Below are positions 19,204-29,117 of a stretch of DNA of 64,000 nucleotides, piece by piece. The notes beneath the pieces were generated by a model. The model made no database searches and was not told the origin of the DNA. It was given only the letters and a program-made list of their open reading frames with translations. The DNA comes from Micromonospora echinospora (GTDB taxonomy: Bacteria; Actinomycetota; Actinomycetes; Mycobacteriales; Micromonosporaceae): positions 3,374,001 through 3,438,000 of the forward strand of contig NZ_JACHJC010000001.1 in NCBI RefSeq assembly GCF_014203425.1. The letters run 5' to 3'. The stretch's first letter is position 1; each line of letters begins with the position of its first letter. The position numbers and the translations under genes are program-made.

Positions 19204-20514
19204 ATGCGCTCAGTCGTTCCCGACTATCTGACTGACGTACTCGGAGATGTCGAGTCGGACACCTCCGGAGAGCCGGCTGGCTACATTCCGGAGCTTGCGG
19301 CAGCTGATCCTGAGCGTCTCGCCGCGGTCTTCGCCACGGTCGACGGCACGCTGCACGGTGCCGGCGACGTCGATGCCGCGTTCACGATCCAGTCGATCTC
19401 GAAGCCTTTTGTGTACGCGATGGCGCTCTCGGATCGTGGCTTCGATCGGGTGCTCGCCCAGGTCGGGGTCGAGCCGTCAGGGGAGGCGTTCAACGAGATC
19501 TCCCTCGAAAGCGAGACGGGACGTCCCCGCAATCCGATGATCAACGCGGGCGCGATCACGACTCACTCCCTGGCCGGTGCGGAGAACCTCACGCCCGTCG
19601 AGCGGGTCGACCGCGTTGTTCAGGGGCTTTCGGCGTTCGCGGGCCGTCAGTTGACGGTCGATGAGACGGTGTGCGCATCCGAGATGGAGAACGCGCACCG
19701 CAACCTTGCCATCGCGCACATGCTCCGCAGCCATGGCATCCTCACCGAGGACCCGAGGGCCGTTGTCGATGGCTACATCCGTCAGTGCTCGGTGCTCGTG
19801 ACCGCCCGAGACCTGGCGATGATGGCGGCGACACTGGCCAACCGTGGGATGAACCCCCTCTCGAACGAGCAGGTGGTGGACGGGTCGGTGGTCCGTCAGG
19901 TGCTGAGCGTCATGGCCACCTGCGGGATGTATGACGCCGCCGGCGACTGGGCCACGCAGGTCGGCATTCCGGCGAAGAGCGGTGTGGCCGGGGGACTCAT
20001 CGGTGCACTACCCGGTCAGCTCGGCATCGCCACCTTCTCGCCTCGACTGGACCGGCACGGCAACAGCGTTCGCGGAGTGTCGCTGTTCGAACGGTTCTCG
20101 TCCGACATGGGGCTGCACGTGATGGAGGTGCCGCCCGCGGCACGCGCGGTCGTGCGTTCCAATCGAGTACGAGGCGGCGGAGCGGACGCGACCCGAGTCC
20201 TCCGGCTGCAGGGCGGGATCCGCTTCGCGGGAGCCGAGCGGATCGTGCGCGAACTCGTGGAGAGTGCGCCTTCGGAGCCCCGAGTGGTTCTCGACGTCTC
20301 CCTGGTGCATTCCATCGACGATGTGGCCCGACGAATGCTCCTGGAGGTCGCGCGTCGACTCACGCTGGACGGTCACGAGGTCTATCTCGTAGATCCGGAA
20401 ATGATGATCCCGGACCCGGATCCCGGCGACGGCGGCCGGATCACAGTAATCGATGTCGCGCGGGCCGACGGCGCGACCGACAACCACGACCGACAACCAG
20501 AAAGGACCCCATGA
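19204..20514 (+). CDS. glsA: glutaminase with C-terminal STAS domain
   Basis: A 436-aa protein. Residues 1-305 are a serine-type glutaminase: FTIQSISKPF near 60-68 carries the Ser-x-x-Lys catalytic pair, and NPMINAGAI, ENAHRN and KSGVAGG are the other family blocks. It converts glutamine to glutamate and ammonia. Residues about 335-430 form a STAS domain (RLQGGIRFAGAERIVREL, VVLDVSLVHSIDD), a known extra domain in some actinobacterial and proteobacterial glutaminases. ATG follows GAGGAGGACGG. The stop overlaps the start of a broken flavodoxin-like gene (ATGA). There is no counterpart at the mirrored locus. Confidence 0.92.
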   Translation: MRSVVPDYLTDVLGDVESDTSGEPAGYIPELAAADPERLAAVFATVDGTLHGAGDVDAAFTIQSISKPFVYAMALSDRGFDRVLAQVGVEPSGEAFNEISLESETGRPRNPMINAGAITTHSLAGAENLTPVERVDRVVQGLSAFAGRQLTVDETVCASEMENAHRNLAIAHMLRSHGILTEDPRAVVDGYIRQCSVLVTARDLAMMAATLANRGMNPLSNEQVVDGSVVRQVLSVMATCGMYDAAGDWATQVGIPAKSGVAGGLIGALPGQLGIATFSPRLDRHGNSVRGVSLFERFSSDMGLHVMEVPPAARAVVRSNRVRGGGADATRVLRLQGGIRFAGAERIVRELVESAPSEPRVVLDVSLVHSIDDVARRMLLEVARRLTLDGHEVYLVDPEMMIPDPDPGDGGRITVIDVARADGATDNHDRQPERTP

Positions 20515-20818
20515 CCGCGACCACGATCGAGAAGCCCGACTTCACCGGGCTGCGCGCGATGTACATCAACTGCACCCTCAACCGTTCCCCCGGCCGTAGC
20601 CACACCTAGGGGGTGGTCGACCGCAGTGTGGCGATCATGGAGGCGAGCGGGGTCAGCGTGGACCAGATTCGCGCCGTCGACCACGACATCGCCACCGGCG
20701 TCCGACCCGACATGACCGAGCACGGGTGGGACACCGACGAATGGCCCGCGTTGCTGACCCGGGTGCTGGCAGCCGACATCCTGGTCATCGCCGGACCGAT
20801 CTGGCTCGGCGACTCGAG
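20511..20818 (+). pseudogene. flavodoxin-like NAD(P)H oxidoreductase, broken N-terminal part
   Basis: From ATG 20511 the frame reads GLRAMYINCTLNRSPGRSHT, hits an in-frame TAG at about 20608 (replacing the usual Gln), and continues GVVDRSVAIMEASGVSVDQ and ADILVIAGPIWLGD, the flavodoxin-fold FMN-reductase signature. Homology stops right after WLGD near 20818, and the following sequence belongs to a different family. The gene thus carries a nonsense mutation and a 3' deletion. Confidence 0.75.
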
Positions 20819-21412
20819 GCGCCGAGCCGGCCGCACCCCAACGAGGTCGACCCGGCGATTCCCTTCGCTGAGGACCACAAACACGCCTCCTACGACGATG
20901 CGGCGGCAGCCCTGTTCTGGCGACAGCTGTTGCAGGCGAACCGGGTGATCGGCGAGTTCCGGTCACACTTCGTCGGCAAGGTCAGCCCGGTGCACTTCTT
21001 CTGGGGCGGGATGGACCTGGCCTGCACCCGCTTCTCCGGCCGGTCGGCCCCGCCGCACCCGGGCGGAATGCCCAACTGCGGGGACTGGGTCATGGTCGAG
21101 GGCTACTCCCGCGAGCTGTCCAGCTGCGGGTTCTGGCCCGGCGGCGGTGAGGAAGGGGCCTTCTACTCGTACGCCTACCCCACACCCGACGGTTTCGCCG
21201 AGCAACAGATCCTCCCCGAGGGCGCGTACTTCAGCATCGAGTACCAGCAGTTCCTGCTGCCCTACGAGGCCGTCCGTGCCGCACCGGACCCCGACCGGGC
21301 GGTCGCCGAGTTTCTCCGCACCACCTACGAAGCCGCCGCGAACCTGGGGCACTGGGACCGCTCCGCGCTGGAGGACAACCCGTTCCGGTGGCACCGCACC
21401 CCTGCTTCGTGA
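20819..21412 (+). pseudogene. DUF5996 family protein, C-terminal part only
   Basis: The frame starting near 20820 reads RPHPNEVDPAIPFAED and then SPVHFFWGGMDLACTRFSGR, CGFWPGGGEEGAFYSYAYP and ends WHRTPAS. This is the C-terminal two thirds of DUF5996 proteins, whose function is unknown. The N-terminal part is absent: the sequence is joined out of frame to the flavodoxin-like fragment. A deletion spanning the end of one gene and the start of the next explains both fragments. Confidence 0.75.
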
Positions 21413-21439
21413 CGACCCGACGAATCTGATGGAGGACAT

Positions 21440-21748
21440 ATGGTAGTGAATGTCAGCGACGCGCCCGAAGCCAAGCGGTACGAGGCTCGGATCGAGGGGG
21501 AGTCCAAGGTCGCGGGGCTCGCGCAGTACATCCGCACCGCGGAACTCATCGCGTTCGTCCACACCGAGGTTGCGCCGGAGTACGAGGGCAGGGGAGTGGG
21601 AGCAGCCCTGGTCCGCACCGCCCTCGACGAGGCTCGCGCCGCGAACCTGCTGGTCCTGCCCACCTGCCCGTTCTTCGCCGGCTGGATCGCCCGGCACCCC
21701 GAGTACGAGGACCTGGTGTACCAGTCCCGCAGCAGAGTCAGCGACTGA
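21440..21748 (+). CDS. small GNAT-fold N-acetyltransferase (YjdJ type)
   Basis: A 102-aa protein with the compact YjdJ-like GNAT core: IAFVHTEVAPEYEGRGVG near 35-53 holds the acetyl-CoA pyrophosphate loop (GRGVGAAL), followed by LVLPTCPFFAGWIARHPEY, the conserved C-terminal block. ATG at 21440 follows GGAGGACATAT. The length is normal for this family. Substrate unknown. It stands between the DUF5996 fragment and the convergent hydratase gene and appears intact. Confidence 0.85.
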   Translation: MVVNVSDAPEAKRYEARIEGESKVAGLAQYIRTAELIAFVHTEVAPEYEGRGVGAALVRTALDEARAANLLVLPTCPFFAGWIARHPEYEDLVYQSRSRVSD

Positions 21749-21924
21749 ACAGCCGGACACGGCAGCGACGGAGGTCTTCGACCCGGGCCACCGCCCATGG
21801 ATCCGGCCCCGTACCTTGGTGCCCACGGTGCCGTCCTCCCGCCTCGACCCGCCGAGACGTTCAGGCGGCGGTCAACGGCGGTCAGTTCCTGGACGTGACA
21901 GCCAGCGTGGTGACGCAGGTCAAG

Positions 21925-22741
21925 TCAGCCCAGTTGGGCCGTCATCGTCGTGATGCGGGTGGCGCCTGCGGTGACCGTGAGGGTGACCTCTGACGAGTCT
22001 GCCGCCGTGGTGATGGCGGCGGACGTGCCGCAGAACAAGGGTGCCAGGTTGCGGTGCGTGATGCGCTGCACGGGGTGATCGGGACGGTCGAGGCGTAGGG
22101 TTTCGGCCAGCACGATGGCCGACAGCGGTCCGTGGACCAGTAGGCCCGGGTGTCCCTCGATGGTGGTCGCGTACGGCCAGTCGTAGTGGATGCGGTGGGC
22201 GTTGGCGGTGGCCGCGCTGAAACGCATGAGCAGCGTCGGGTCGGTGCGGAAGGTCCATCCCTGCGGCGTCCGTTCCAGGGGTGTCACCGGCGACGCGGGT
22301 GCGGAGGGCTGGGCGCCGGACGTGCCGACTGTCGCGGCGGGGCGGTACACGATGTTCTGCTGTTCGGTCAGCAGCGGAGCGCCGCTTTCGGCGTACGCCG
22401 TGGTTTTGTTCTGTCGCAACAGGAAACGGCCGCTGCGCCCCTGCTTCATGTCCGACGATCGCACGGTCGTGTGACGGGTGATCCGGGAACCGACGACGAT
22501 CGGTGCGTGGAACGTCACCGTGCCACCGGCGAACATCCGGCGCGGCAGGTCGGCCGGCACGTCGGACTCGTCGCGGCGGGGATGGCCGTCGAGACCGAGG
22601 ACCGTCGAGGGCGACCAGCGGGGGAGGGCTACCCAGTGCCACAGCGGGGTCACCGGGTCGGACGGGCGGTGCTCCGCTGCTGAGCAGTGCGCTGAGGGCG
22701 GCCACCGGTGCCGGGTCGACGAGTTCTGGTTCGCCGGTCAC
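21925..22741 (-). pseudogene. MaoC/FAS1-type double hot-dog dehydratase, apparently frameshifted
   Basis: The 242-codon frame from 22653 down (PLWHWVALPRW, GLDGHPRRDE, PRRMFAGGTV, IHYDWPYAT, GLLVHGPLSA) is a mesaconyl-CoA hydratase-like protein. The expected first 30 residues lie just upstream in another frame, from a GTG at 22741 (VTGEPELVDPAPVAALSALL). The two parts differ by one base, so either a frameshift has occurred near 22655 or the sequence has an error. The GTG overlaps the stop of the CitE-like fragment, showing an original operon. Confidence 0.7.
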
Positions 22742-22988
22742 GATCCGGCTCCTTCCGAGGGGAGGTCGAGGATGCGGCGGGCGCGGGCGATCACGGGCCG
22801 GTCGACCATCCGGCCGTCGACCAGAACGACCGCTTCGGCGCTGAAGGTGGACTCGATGACGCGCCGGGCCCAGGCCCGCTCGGTGGCGGTGGGCCGCAGC
22901 GCCTCGTCGGCGGGTGCGATTTGGCGGGGGTGGACGCAGAGTTTCCCGCCGAAGCCGAGCCGTGGACGCACGGTCAACGCCGCCTGCG
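22738..22988 (-). pseudogene. CitE-like CoA-ester lyase, C-terminal fragment
   Basis: The minus strand encodes LGFGGKLCVHPRQIAPADEA, TATERAWARRVIES and LVDGRMVDRPVIARAR and stops at 22738. This is the last quarter of HpcH/HpaI-type beta-methylmalyl/citryl-CoA lyases. The 5' three quarters are missing; the cut at about 22988 coincides with the edge of the second inverted repeat. The pairing with the following hot-dog dehydratase is typical for mesaconate/methylmalyl-CoA chemistry, but neither gene is intact. Confidence 0.75.
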
Positions 22989-23880
22989 CACCTTTCTTGA
23001 CTCCCTCGACGACGAGGACTGCCGCGCCGCCACATGACGCACTCACATCACATGAAGGTGAGGACCAGACATGAGTCCAATCGATCAGCTCATCAGCAAT
23101 TTCCAGGAGCTCGTCGCCCAAGTGCCCGGGATCGTCCAGCCGTTCATCGTCATGCTGGCGGGCGCGATCCCGTTTGTCGACGGCGAGGGAGCGGCCATCA
23201 TCGGCATAGCCGGTGGTCTCCATCCCATCGTCGCAGGCGTCGCAGCAGCCGCAGGGAACTTTCTGTGCGTGCTGCTGGTCGTCGCGGTCACCTCACGCGC
23301 CAGGACGACCATCGTCGATCGACGACGCAGCCCAGTCGGGGTGAGCGGAGGCGCAGGAGCGCGATCGAGCGCCCTCGGTGCGTACCAGGAGACGGCAGCC
23401 ACGAAGCCGGAGTCGAAGGGGCGTCGGCGCTTCAACAGATGGCTCGTGCGTTTTGGCGTCCCCGGTGCGAGCATCCTCGGCCCTCTCGCCATCCCGACCC
23501 AGATCACGTCGGCGATCCTCGTGGGCGGCGGAACTCCACGCCGGTGGGTCCTGCTCTGGCAGGCCGGTGCTACACGCGGGGTACAACACCCTGTCCTTCG
23601 TGTTCGATGCTGCGCTGCGCACCGATATCGCCAACGTCGTGACGGATCGCGCAGCGGGCGCCGCGACGATCGGGGTCCTCGTTCCCAGCGCAGTTGTCGT
23701 CATCACAGCCCTGGTGGTCGGGATGCGCACCCGGCGCAGCGGCCCTACGCGAACACCGCACTCGGCGGCCGCGCGACCCGCGTCCGCGCTCTCGGGGGCG
23801 CAGCTCGCGGGTAGCCAAAGATGGCCCTCGTGACGTTCTCGTGGGTGGTTCTCGACCGTGATCAACAGCGCACGCCGTGT
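22988..23880. repeat. inverted repeat 2, left arm (internally deleted)
   Basis: 22988-23566 matches 36582-37160 in inverted orientation (positions sum to 60148), and 23567-23880 matches 35189-35502 (sum 59069). The left arm therefore lacks 1079 bases present in the right arm. Identity is very high; the small multidrug protein differs by one residue over 165. The outer edge contains the last codons of a hydrolase gene. Confidence 0.9.
23071..23833 (+). pseudogene. fusion of a small multidrug-export gene with a CPBP protease tail
   Basis: The first 165 codons (MSPIDQLISNFQELVAQ...) equal the small multidrug export protein at 36505-37077. After LLWQA the sequence jumps to the C-terminal third of the CPBP protease at 35236, here GYNTLSFVFDAALRTDI in a different frame, ending TAG-side at 23833 as GSQRWPS. 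The deletion removes the last membrane helix of the first protein and the catalytic region of the second. The conserved CPBP His-Ala-Thr-Tyr-Asn is also changed to His-Ala-Gly-Tyr-Asn. Both genes are non-functional in this copy. Confidence 0.85.
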
Positions 23881-24063
23881 CCCGTCCAGGTTTCCGAGTT
23901 GCGAGAGACACGGAACCGAAGATCGGGGTACGGCGTGCGCTGCTGAGCGGGTACTGACCCGCAGGTGAGCGGTTCGCTGCGGGTTCACCGCGAGGGGCAG
24001 GTGGGTGGAGTGCCACGGAGTCGGTCCTACGCGGGGCTCGGCCAGCGCACTTGAGGAAGGCCG

Positions 24064-24105
24064 TACGTGGCAGGGCCCCTTGCCGGTAAGGGGCCCTGCC
24101 ACGTA
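24064..24105 (-). terminator. terminator of the second EF-Tu gene
   Basis: A perfect 18-base-pair stem (24064-24081 with 24088-24105) and six-base loop lies directly after the EF-Tu stop codon in the direction of that gene. Its strength is in keeping with a highly expressed gene. Confidence 0.85.
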
Positions 24106-24107
24106 GC

Positions 24108-25295
<1,188 letters not shown>

Positions 25296-25983
25296 GATGA
25301 GCTCCACACCGGAGACGAATTGGCGGACGACGAACGCGGGCGGATGCCACTCCGCGAGAACCGCGCCAGAACCGCATGTCACGGCGCCTTCCAGCGCCGG
25401 ATCACCGGGCCACCCTCCTCCGTGGTTCTGCCGGAGCGGGAGGAGGGTCAGCCTCGGGTATCAGCCAGCCACGCGCAGACGCCGGCGGCGCCCGGCAGGT
25501 GGAAACCTGCGGGCCGCACAGAGCCGACGGTGCCGAACATGGCGATCACGCTAGCTCTGAACCTCTTAATGGGCGACTGATATTCCCGGTCCCTCTCTGC
25601 CAGTCATCAGCGTCGAAGCCGCAGTCGAGATCTCCGAGTACGGCTGCCCCCGATGATTGGTGCGACACGACGCCACCCGGTCGAACGTTCCTGATTGTCG
25701 GCGCGTTGGGAGAGGTCTCACATGGCGGTGAGGGCGGTGACCGGGTGCGGGGCGCGGGTGGGCTCGGTCGAACGCCGCCGACCGTGGTCGATCCCCGGGA
25801 GGCGTGGATAGCCGTACCCGTCGATGAGAAATGAAAGCTGCCGGCCCTCGCGGCGCCCGCACCGGCAGGTCGTACGACACCTCGGAACGCACGGACCGCT
25901 GCAAGGAAGGCGCCTCTTGACGCCTGCGGTAGAGGGGGGCCGTTGTCAGACGCACAACGGTGCCCGGGCCGCCGTCCGCACCC
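25296..25983. other. upstream region of the EF-Tu gene, no gene seen
   Basis: About 690 bases without a convincing gene; the open frames here have the composition of antisense or intergenic sequence. It must hold the promoter of the EF-Tu gene. A hairpin with arms ACCCTCCTCC (25412-25421) and GGAGGAGGGT (25439-25448) lies about 120-150 bases before the start and could be an attenuator or the terminator of a lost gene. Confidence 0.5.
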
Positions 25984-25984
25984 A

Positions 25985-26983
25985 CTAGTTGTACTGCCCA
26001 GGGACGTTGGTCAACCTGGTGATGGGCGGTTTGCCGCCGGTTGCGGTGTGGGGTCGGTGGTGATTGTAGTGATGTAGCCAGGCGGGTAGGGCTTTGCGTC
26101 GGGCTGCTTCGGAGGTGTAGAACCGGCCGAAGGCCCAGCCGTCGGTGAGGGTGCGGTGGAAGCGTTCGACCTTGCCGTTGGTCTGGGGTCGGTAGGGGCG
26201 GGTCTTCTTCGGGGTGATGCCCAGTTCGGTGCAGGCGTCACGCCAGGCGTAGGACTTGTAGGCCGAGCCGTTGTCGGTCAGCACCCGCTCGACGGTGATG
26301 CCTCGGGCGGCGAACCAGGCGACCGCGTGGTGGAGCACGTCGATGGCGGTGACGGCTTTCTCGTCGTCGCGGATCTCGGCGTAGGCCACCCGTGAGTGGT
26401 CATCGACGACGGTGTGCACGAACGCGGTCCCGATCCGCGGCTCCCAGTGCTGGTTGCGGGTGCCGGTGCGGCGGGCGGTGGCTTCACGGTTGCGGTCGCC
26501 CTGCACCCGACCGATGTAACGCCACCCGCCGCCGTCGGGGATCTGGCCGAGCTTCTTGACGTCGACGTGCAGCATCGCGCCCGGGTGGTCGTGTTCGTAG
26601 CGGCGCACTGGTTCGCCGGTGCGCCGGTCTATGTGCGAGAGCCGGTTCACCCGGCAGCGGGTCAGGACCGCGTGCACGGTCGAGGCGGGCATGCCGAGGC
26701 GGCCGGCGATCTGCACCGGCCCCAGACGGTGCTTCCACCGCAGGCGCACCACCTTGCGCACCAGCGGCTGGCAGGTGCGGTTCGGGCTGCGATGAGGCCG
26801 CGACGACCGATCCGTCATCGCGTCGGCGCCGAGCTCGGCATAACGCCCCGCCCACCGCTTCGCCGTCGGCCAGGACACGTCATAGCGTTCCGCCGCCCGG
26901 GCGACCGGCCACCCCTCATCCACGATCAAACGCGCCAGGCGAAGACGTGTACGAGGAGTCAAAGCGGCGTTAGCGTGGGACAC
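25985..26983 (-). CDS. IS481-family transposase
   Basis: A 332-aa transposase: N-terminal helix-turn-helix (ARAAERYDVSWPTAKRWAGRY), then an rve-type DDE core with Asp in LHVDVKKLG, Asp in VLTDNGSAYKS and Glu in GKVERFHRTL. GTG at 26983 follows AGGAGGCCTTC. The protein ends GQYN; its last Asn codon spans the end of the element and the TAG stop is supplied by the duplicated target site ACTAGT, a known feature of IS481-type elements that target CTAG. The gene looks intact. Confidence 0.93.
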   Translation of the reverse strand: MSHANAALTPRTRLRLARLIVDEGWPVARAAERYDVSWPTAKRWAGRYAELGADAMTDRSSRPHRSPNRTCQPLVRKVVRLRWKHRLGPVQIAGRLGMPASTVHAVLTRCRVNRLSHIDRRTGEPVRRYEHDHPGAMLHVDVKKLGQIPDGGGWRYIGRVQGDRNREATARRTGTRNQHWEPRIGTAFVHTVVDDHSRVAYAEIRDDEKAVTAIDVLHHAVAWFAARGITVERVLTDNGSAYKSYAWRDACTELGITPKKTRPYRPQTNGKVERFHRTLTDGWAFGRFYTSEAARRKALPAWLHHYNHHRPHTATGGKPPITRLTNVPGQYN

Positions 26984-27106
26984 GAAGGCCTCCTGGTTGC
27001 CGGAGCGGTTCCTAGACAGCTCCACTCCACAACCGGAGGCCTTCGTCATCACGTCTATCTACGCCGTGTCGTCACACGACCTCAGCCAACCTGCCTGGGC
27101 AGTACA
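25990..27106 (-). mobile_element. IS481-family insertion sequence, complete
   Basis: A 1117-base element with ends TGTACTGCCCAGG and CCTGGGCAGTACA (perfect 13-base inverted repeats, extending imperfectly). It is flanked on both sides by ACTAGT (25984-25989 and 27107-27112), a six-base target duplication matching the NCTAGN preference of this family. The perfect ends, intact transposase and perfect duplication indicate a recent insertion. Confidence 0.93.
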
Positions 27107-27107
27107 A

Positions 27108-27692
27108 CTAGTACGTCCCGTCCAACTGCCTGCGCAACTTGCCGAGGGCCCGAGCCAGCAACCGGGACACGTGCATCTGGGGCACACCCACCTGCTCGGC
27201 GATCTGCGACTGGGTCAGGTTGCCGTGGAAGCGCAGCGTGAGGATCCGCTGCTCGCGTTCGGTGAGCGTGGCCAGCACCGGGCCCAGAGCGACCCGCAGG
27301 TCGGACGGCTCGAACTTGCCATCCTCACCGCCGAGCAGGTCATCCAGTTCGGTGGCCTGGTCGCCGTCGCCGGTCGGCGTGGACAGCGACACCGCGTTGT
27401 ACGCGCGAGCACCCTCCAGGCCCTCCAGGACCTCCTCCTCGGTGAGCTTGAGGTGGGCGGCGATGTCGGCAACCGTCGGCGGACGGCCCAGGACCCGCAG
27501 CAGTGAACTGTTGGCGTCGAGGATGGTCAGTCGCAACTCTTGAAGACGGCAGGGCGCCTGGACGTCCCAGGTGCGGTCGCGGAAGTGCCGCTTGGGCTCC
27601 CCGGCGAGGAGCAGGTCGGTGGGCGGGCGCGGGTCGAGCTTCTGGGCGGCGCACGGTCTGGTCCGCTGCTCGCTGATCGTGTGCGCGGTCAT
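27108..27692 (-). CDS. SigF/SigB-type sigma factor lacking region 2
   Basis: A 194-aa protein. From KRHFRDRTWDV onward it follows the SigF family: region 3 (CRLQELRLTILDANSS, GRPPTVADIAAHLKLTEEEV) and region 4 with its helix-turn-helix (LTQSQIAEQVGVPQMHVSRLLARAL). The preceding ~40 residues replace the roughly 100 residues of regions 1.2-2.4, so the -10-binding and core-binding part is gone. ATG 27692 follows GGGAGGATCACC. The gene may be a deletion relic or a shortened factor. Its TAG stop lies in the IS481 target duplication, so the insertion preserved the reading frame end. A GNAT gene precedes it by 20 bases. Confidence 0.75.
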   Translation of the reverse strand: MTAHTISEQRTRPCAAQKLDPRPPTDLLLAGEPKRHFRDRTWDVQAPCRLQELRLTILDANSSLLRVLGRPPTVADIAAHLKLTEEEVLEGLEGARAYNAVSLSTPTGDGDQATELDDLLGGEDGKFEPSDLRVALGPVLATLTEREQRILTLRFHGNLTQSQIAEQVGVPQMHVSRLLARALGKLRRQLDGTY

Positions 27693-27712
27693 TGGTGATC
27701 CTCCCTGCACCC

Positions 27713-28120
27713 TCATCGCGGCGGAGAAGAGACGTGGGGCTTCGTAGCACGCCTGACGAGCGCGAAGTCGGCAGGTGTCGGCGGACGGAAATTGCCACCA
27801 TCCGCGACGAACTCATGACCATGCCTTTTCAAATGGTCCGCAAACAGCGGGCACACCGGAACGACGGTGACACTCGTGCGAATGCTGTCCGCGAGCACCT
27901 CGCGGACCAGCAGCCCGGCCAGGCCCCGTCCGCCGAAATCTCGGTCGACTTCGGTGTGGAAGACGATTCGCTCTCCAACCACCTTGACAGAGTCGACGAA
28001 GTCCACCCGACCGGCAGGTGATCCCTCAGCGAGGCTGATGGTGTAGGTGCCGATCGGGAGATTTTTATTGAGTTCTACCGTTACGAGCGCCCCGGTGTTG
28101 TCATGGATTTCCCGAATCAT
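27713..28120 (-). CDS. GNAT-fold N-acetyltransferase
   Basis: A 135-aa protein. RIVFHTEVDRDFGGRGLAG near 55-72 carries the acetyl-CoA loop (GGRGLAG), and VVPVCPLFADHLKRHGHEF is the YjdJ-like C-terminal block. ATG 28120 follows AAAGGACATCGA. It precedes the shortened sigma factor gene with 20 bases between, so they are probably co-transcribed. It resembles the smaller protein at 21440 in plan. A relic of a similar gene end is at 11650. Substrate unknown. Confidence 0.85.
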   Translation of the reverse strand: MIREIHDNTGALVTVELNKNLPIGTYTISLAEGSPAGRVDFVDSVKVVGERIVFHTEVDRDFGGRGLAGLLVREVLADSIRTSVTVVPVCPLFADHLKRHGHEFVADGGNFRPPTPADFALVRRATKPHVSSPPR

Positions 28121-28174
28121 TCGATGTCCTTTCGAGATGCTGATTGCGTCCGCGTCGGCTGCAATCCGGCCACG

Positions 28175-28330
28175 ATTCGCCGTCACGCTGCCACCGGCGG
28201 AACTGCCCGTACACCGTCTGCCGGGCTCCGTCACATTCCGGCACGTCCCGCCACGGGCGTGCCGCCTCGTTGCCGCAGCGCTGGCCGCGAGGTCCCCGGT
28301 GCTCAGTTCTTCCTGGTCGAAGAACCATCT
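28175..28330 (-). pseudogene. relic of an IS5-family transposase
   Basis: The minus strand reads RPWRDVPECDGARQTVYGQFRRWQRDG, the N-terminal signature of IS5-family (IS427-like group) transposases, then loses similarity. No terminal repeats or DDE core remain. The rest of the 28121-28416 interval holds no gene. Confidence 0.6.
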
Positions 28331-28416
28331 ACCGGATACCTCGCCGTCCCTCGATCACCGACCCGCCACATTGATCAAGTCCGGTCGGCGACCCAGCTGC
28401 ACTGGTGAAACACCAC

Positions 28417-29088
28417 TTAGCAGAACAGGTCACCTGCGGACTGCCCTGCTTCACGCTTGCGGCGGAAGTAGTCGTTGATGATGGTCCGGTACCGGTCAGC
28501 GTCCGAGCGGGCCCAGTTACGCATCAGCTCACAGCCGAACGCCAGCGAGGTGATCGGCTGCGCCCCAGCCTGGAGCATGCGGTCGATGGCCGTCTGGTGG
28601 GTGACCGCCGAAACGCCTCCAACGGCATCGATCACGGGGTAGACCTCGTAGCCTTCCAAAAGCATGTCCAGGGTTGGGAACGCGAGGCAAACCTCTGTCC
28701 ACAGGCCGGCCATCACGATCTTCTTGCGCCCGGTGGCCTCGATCGCGGCCCGAAAGTCCGCATCCTCCCAGGAATTGACACCTGTGCGGTCGATTTCAGT
28801 GATGCCGGGTAGTTCACGGGTGATCTCGTCGACGGTCGGCTTGTGCACTCCCATTCCCACCGCCACGGTGGTTACGACCGTCGGAATCTCATAAGCTCGC
28901 GCAAGTTGCGCCAGCGTCACCACACCGAGGTTTATCTCCTCCCGGCTGGCGGAACCGACTGTGGCGTACTGGCCTTCCTGGTAGTCGATGATCGCAATGG
29001 CGCAGTTCTGCGGTGTCAATAGGTGGTCGGAATCGGGATCGCGGATCGGTTCAGGATTGATCTTCTTGCTTGTCGGGACAGTAGTCAT
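28417..29088 (-). CDS. isochorismatase-family hydrolase (YcaC-like)
   Basis: A 223-aa cysteine hydrolase. The catalytic triad of the family is visible as Asp in AIIDYQEGQ near 34, Lys in GRKKIVMAG near 125 and Cys in TEVCLAF near 134, followed by AVTHQTAIDRM near 160. The YcaC branch has unknown substrates. The start at 29088 was chosen because it follows GGAGATTACCT and begins the conserved part. It is 29 bases downstream of the dehydrogenase gene and probably in its operon. Confidence 0.88.
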   Translation of the reverse strand: MTTVPTSKKINPEPIRDPDSDHLLTPQNCAIAIIDYQEGQYATVGSASREEINLGVVTLAQLARAYEIPTVVTTVAVGMGVHKPTVDEITRELPGITEIDRTGVNSWEDADFRAAIEATGRKKIVMAGLWTEVCLAFPTLDMLLEGYEVYPVIDAVGGVSAVTHQTAIDRMLQAGAQPITSLAFGCELMRNWARSDADRYRTIINDYFRRKREAGQSAGDLFC

Positions 29089-29117
29089 AGGTAATCTCCT
29101 CTGGTGGGTCTGCTCGC

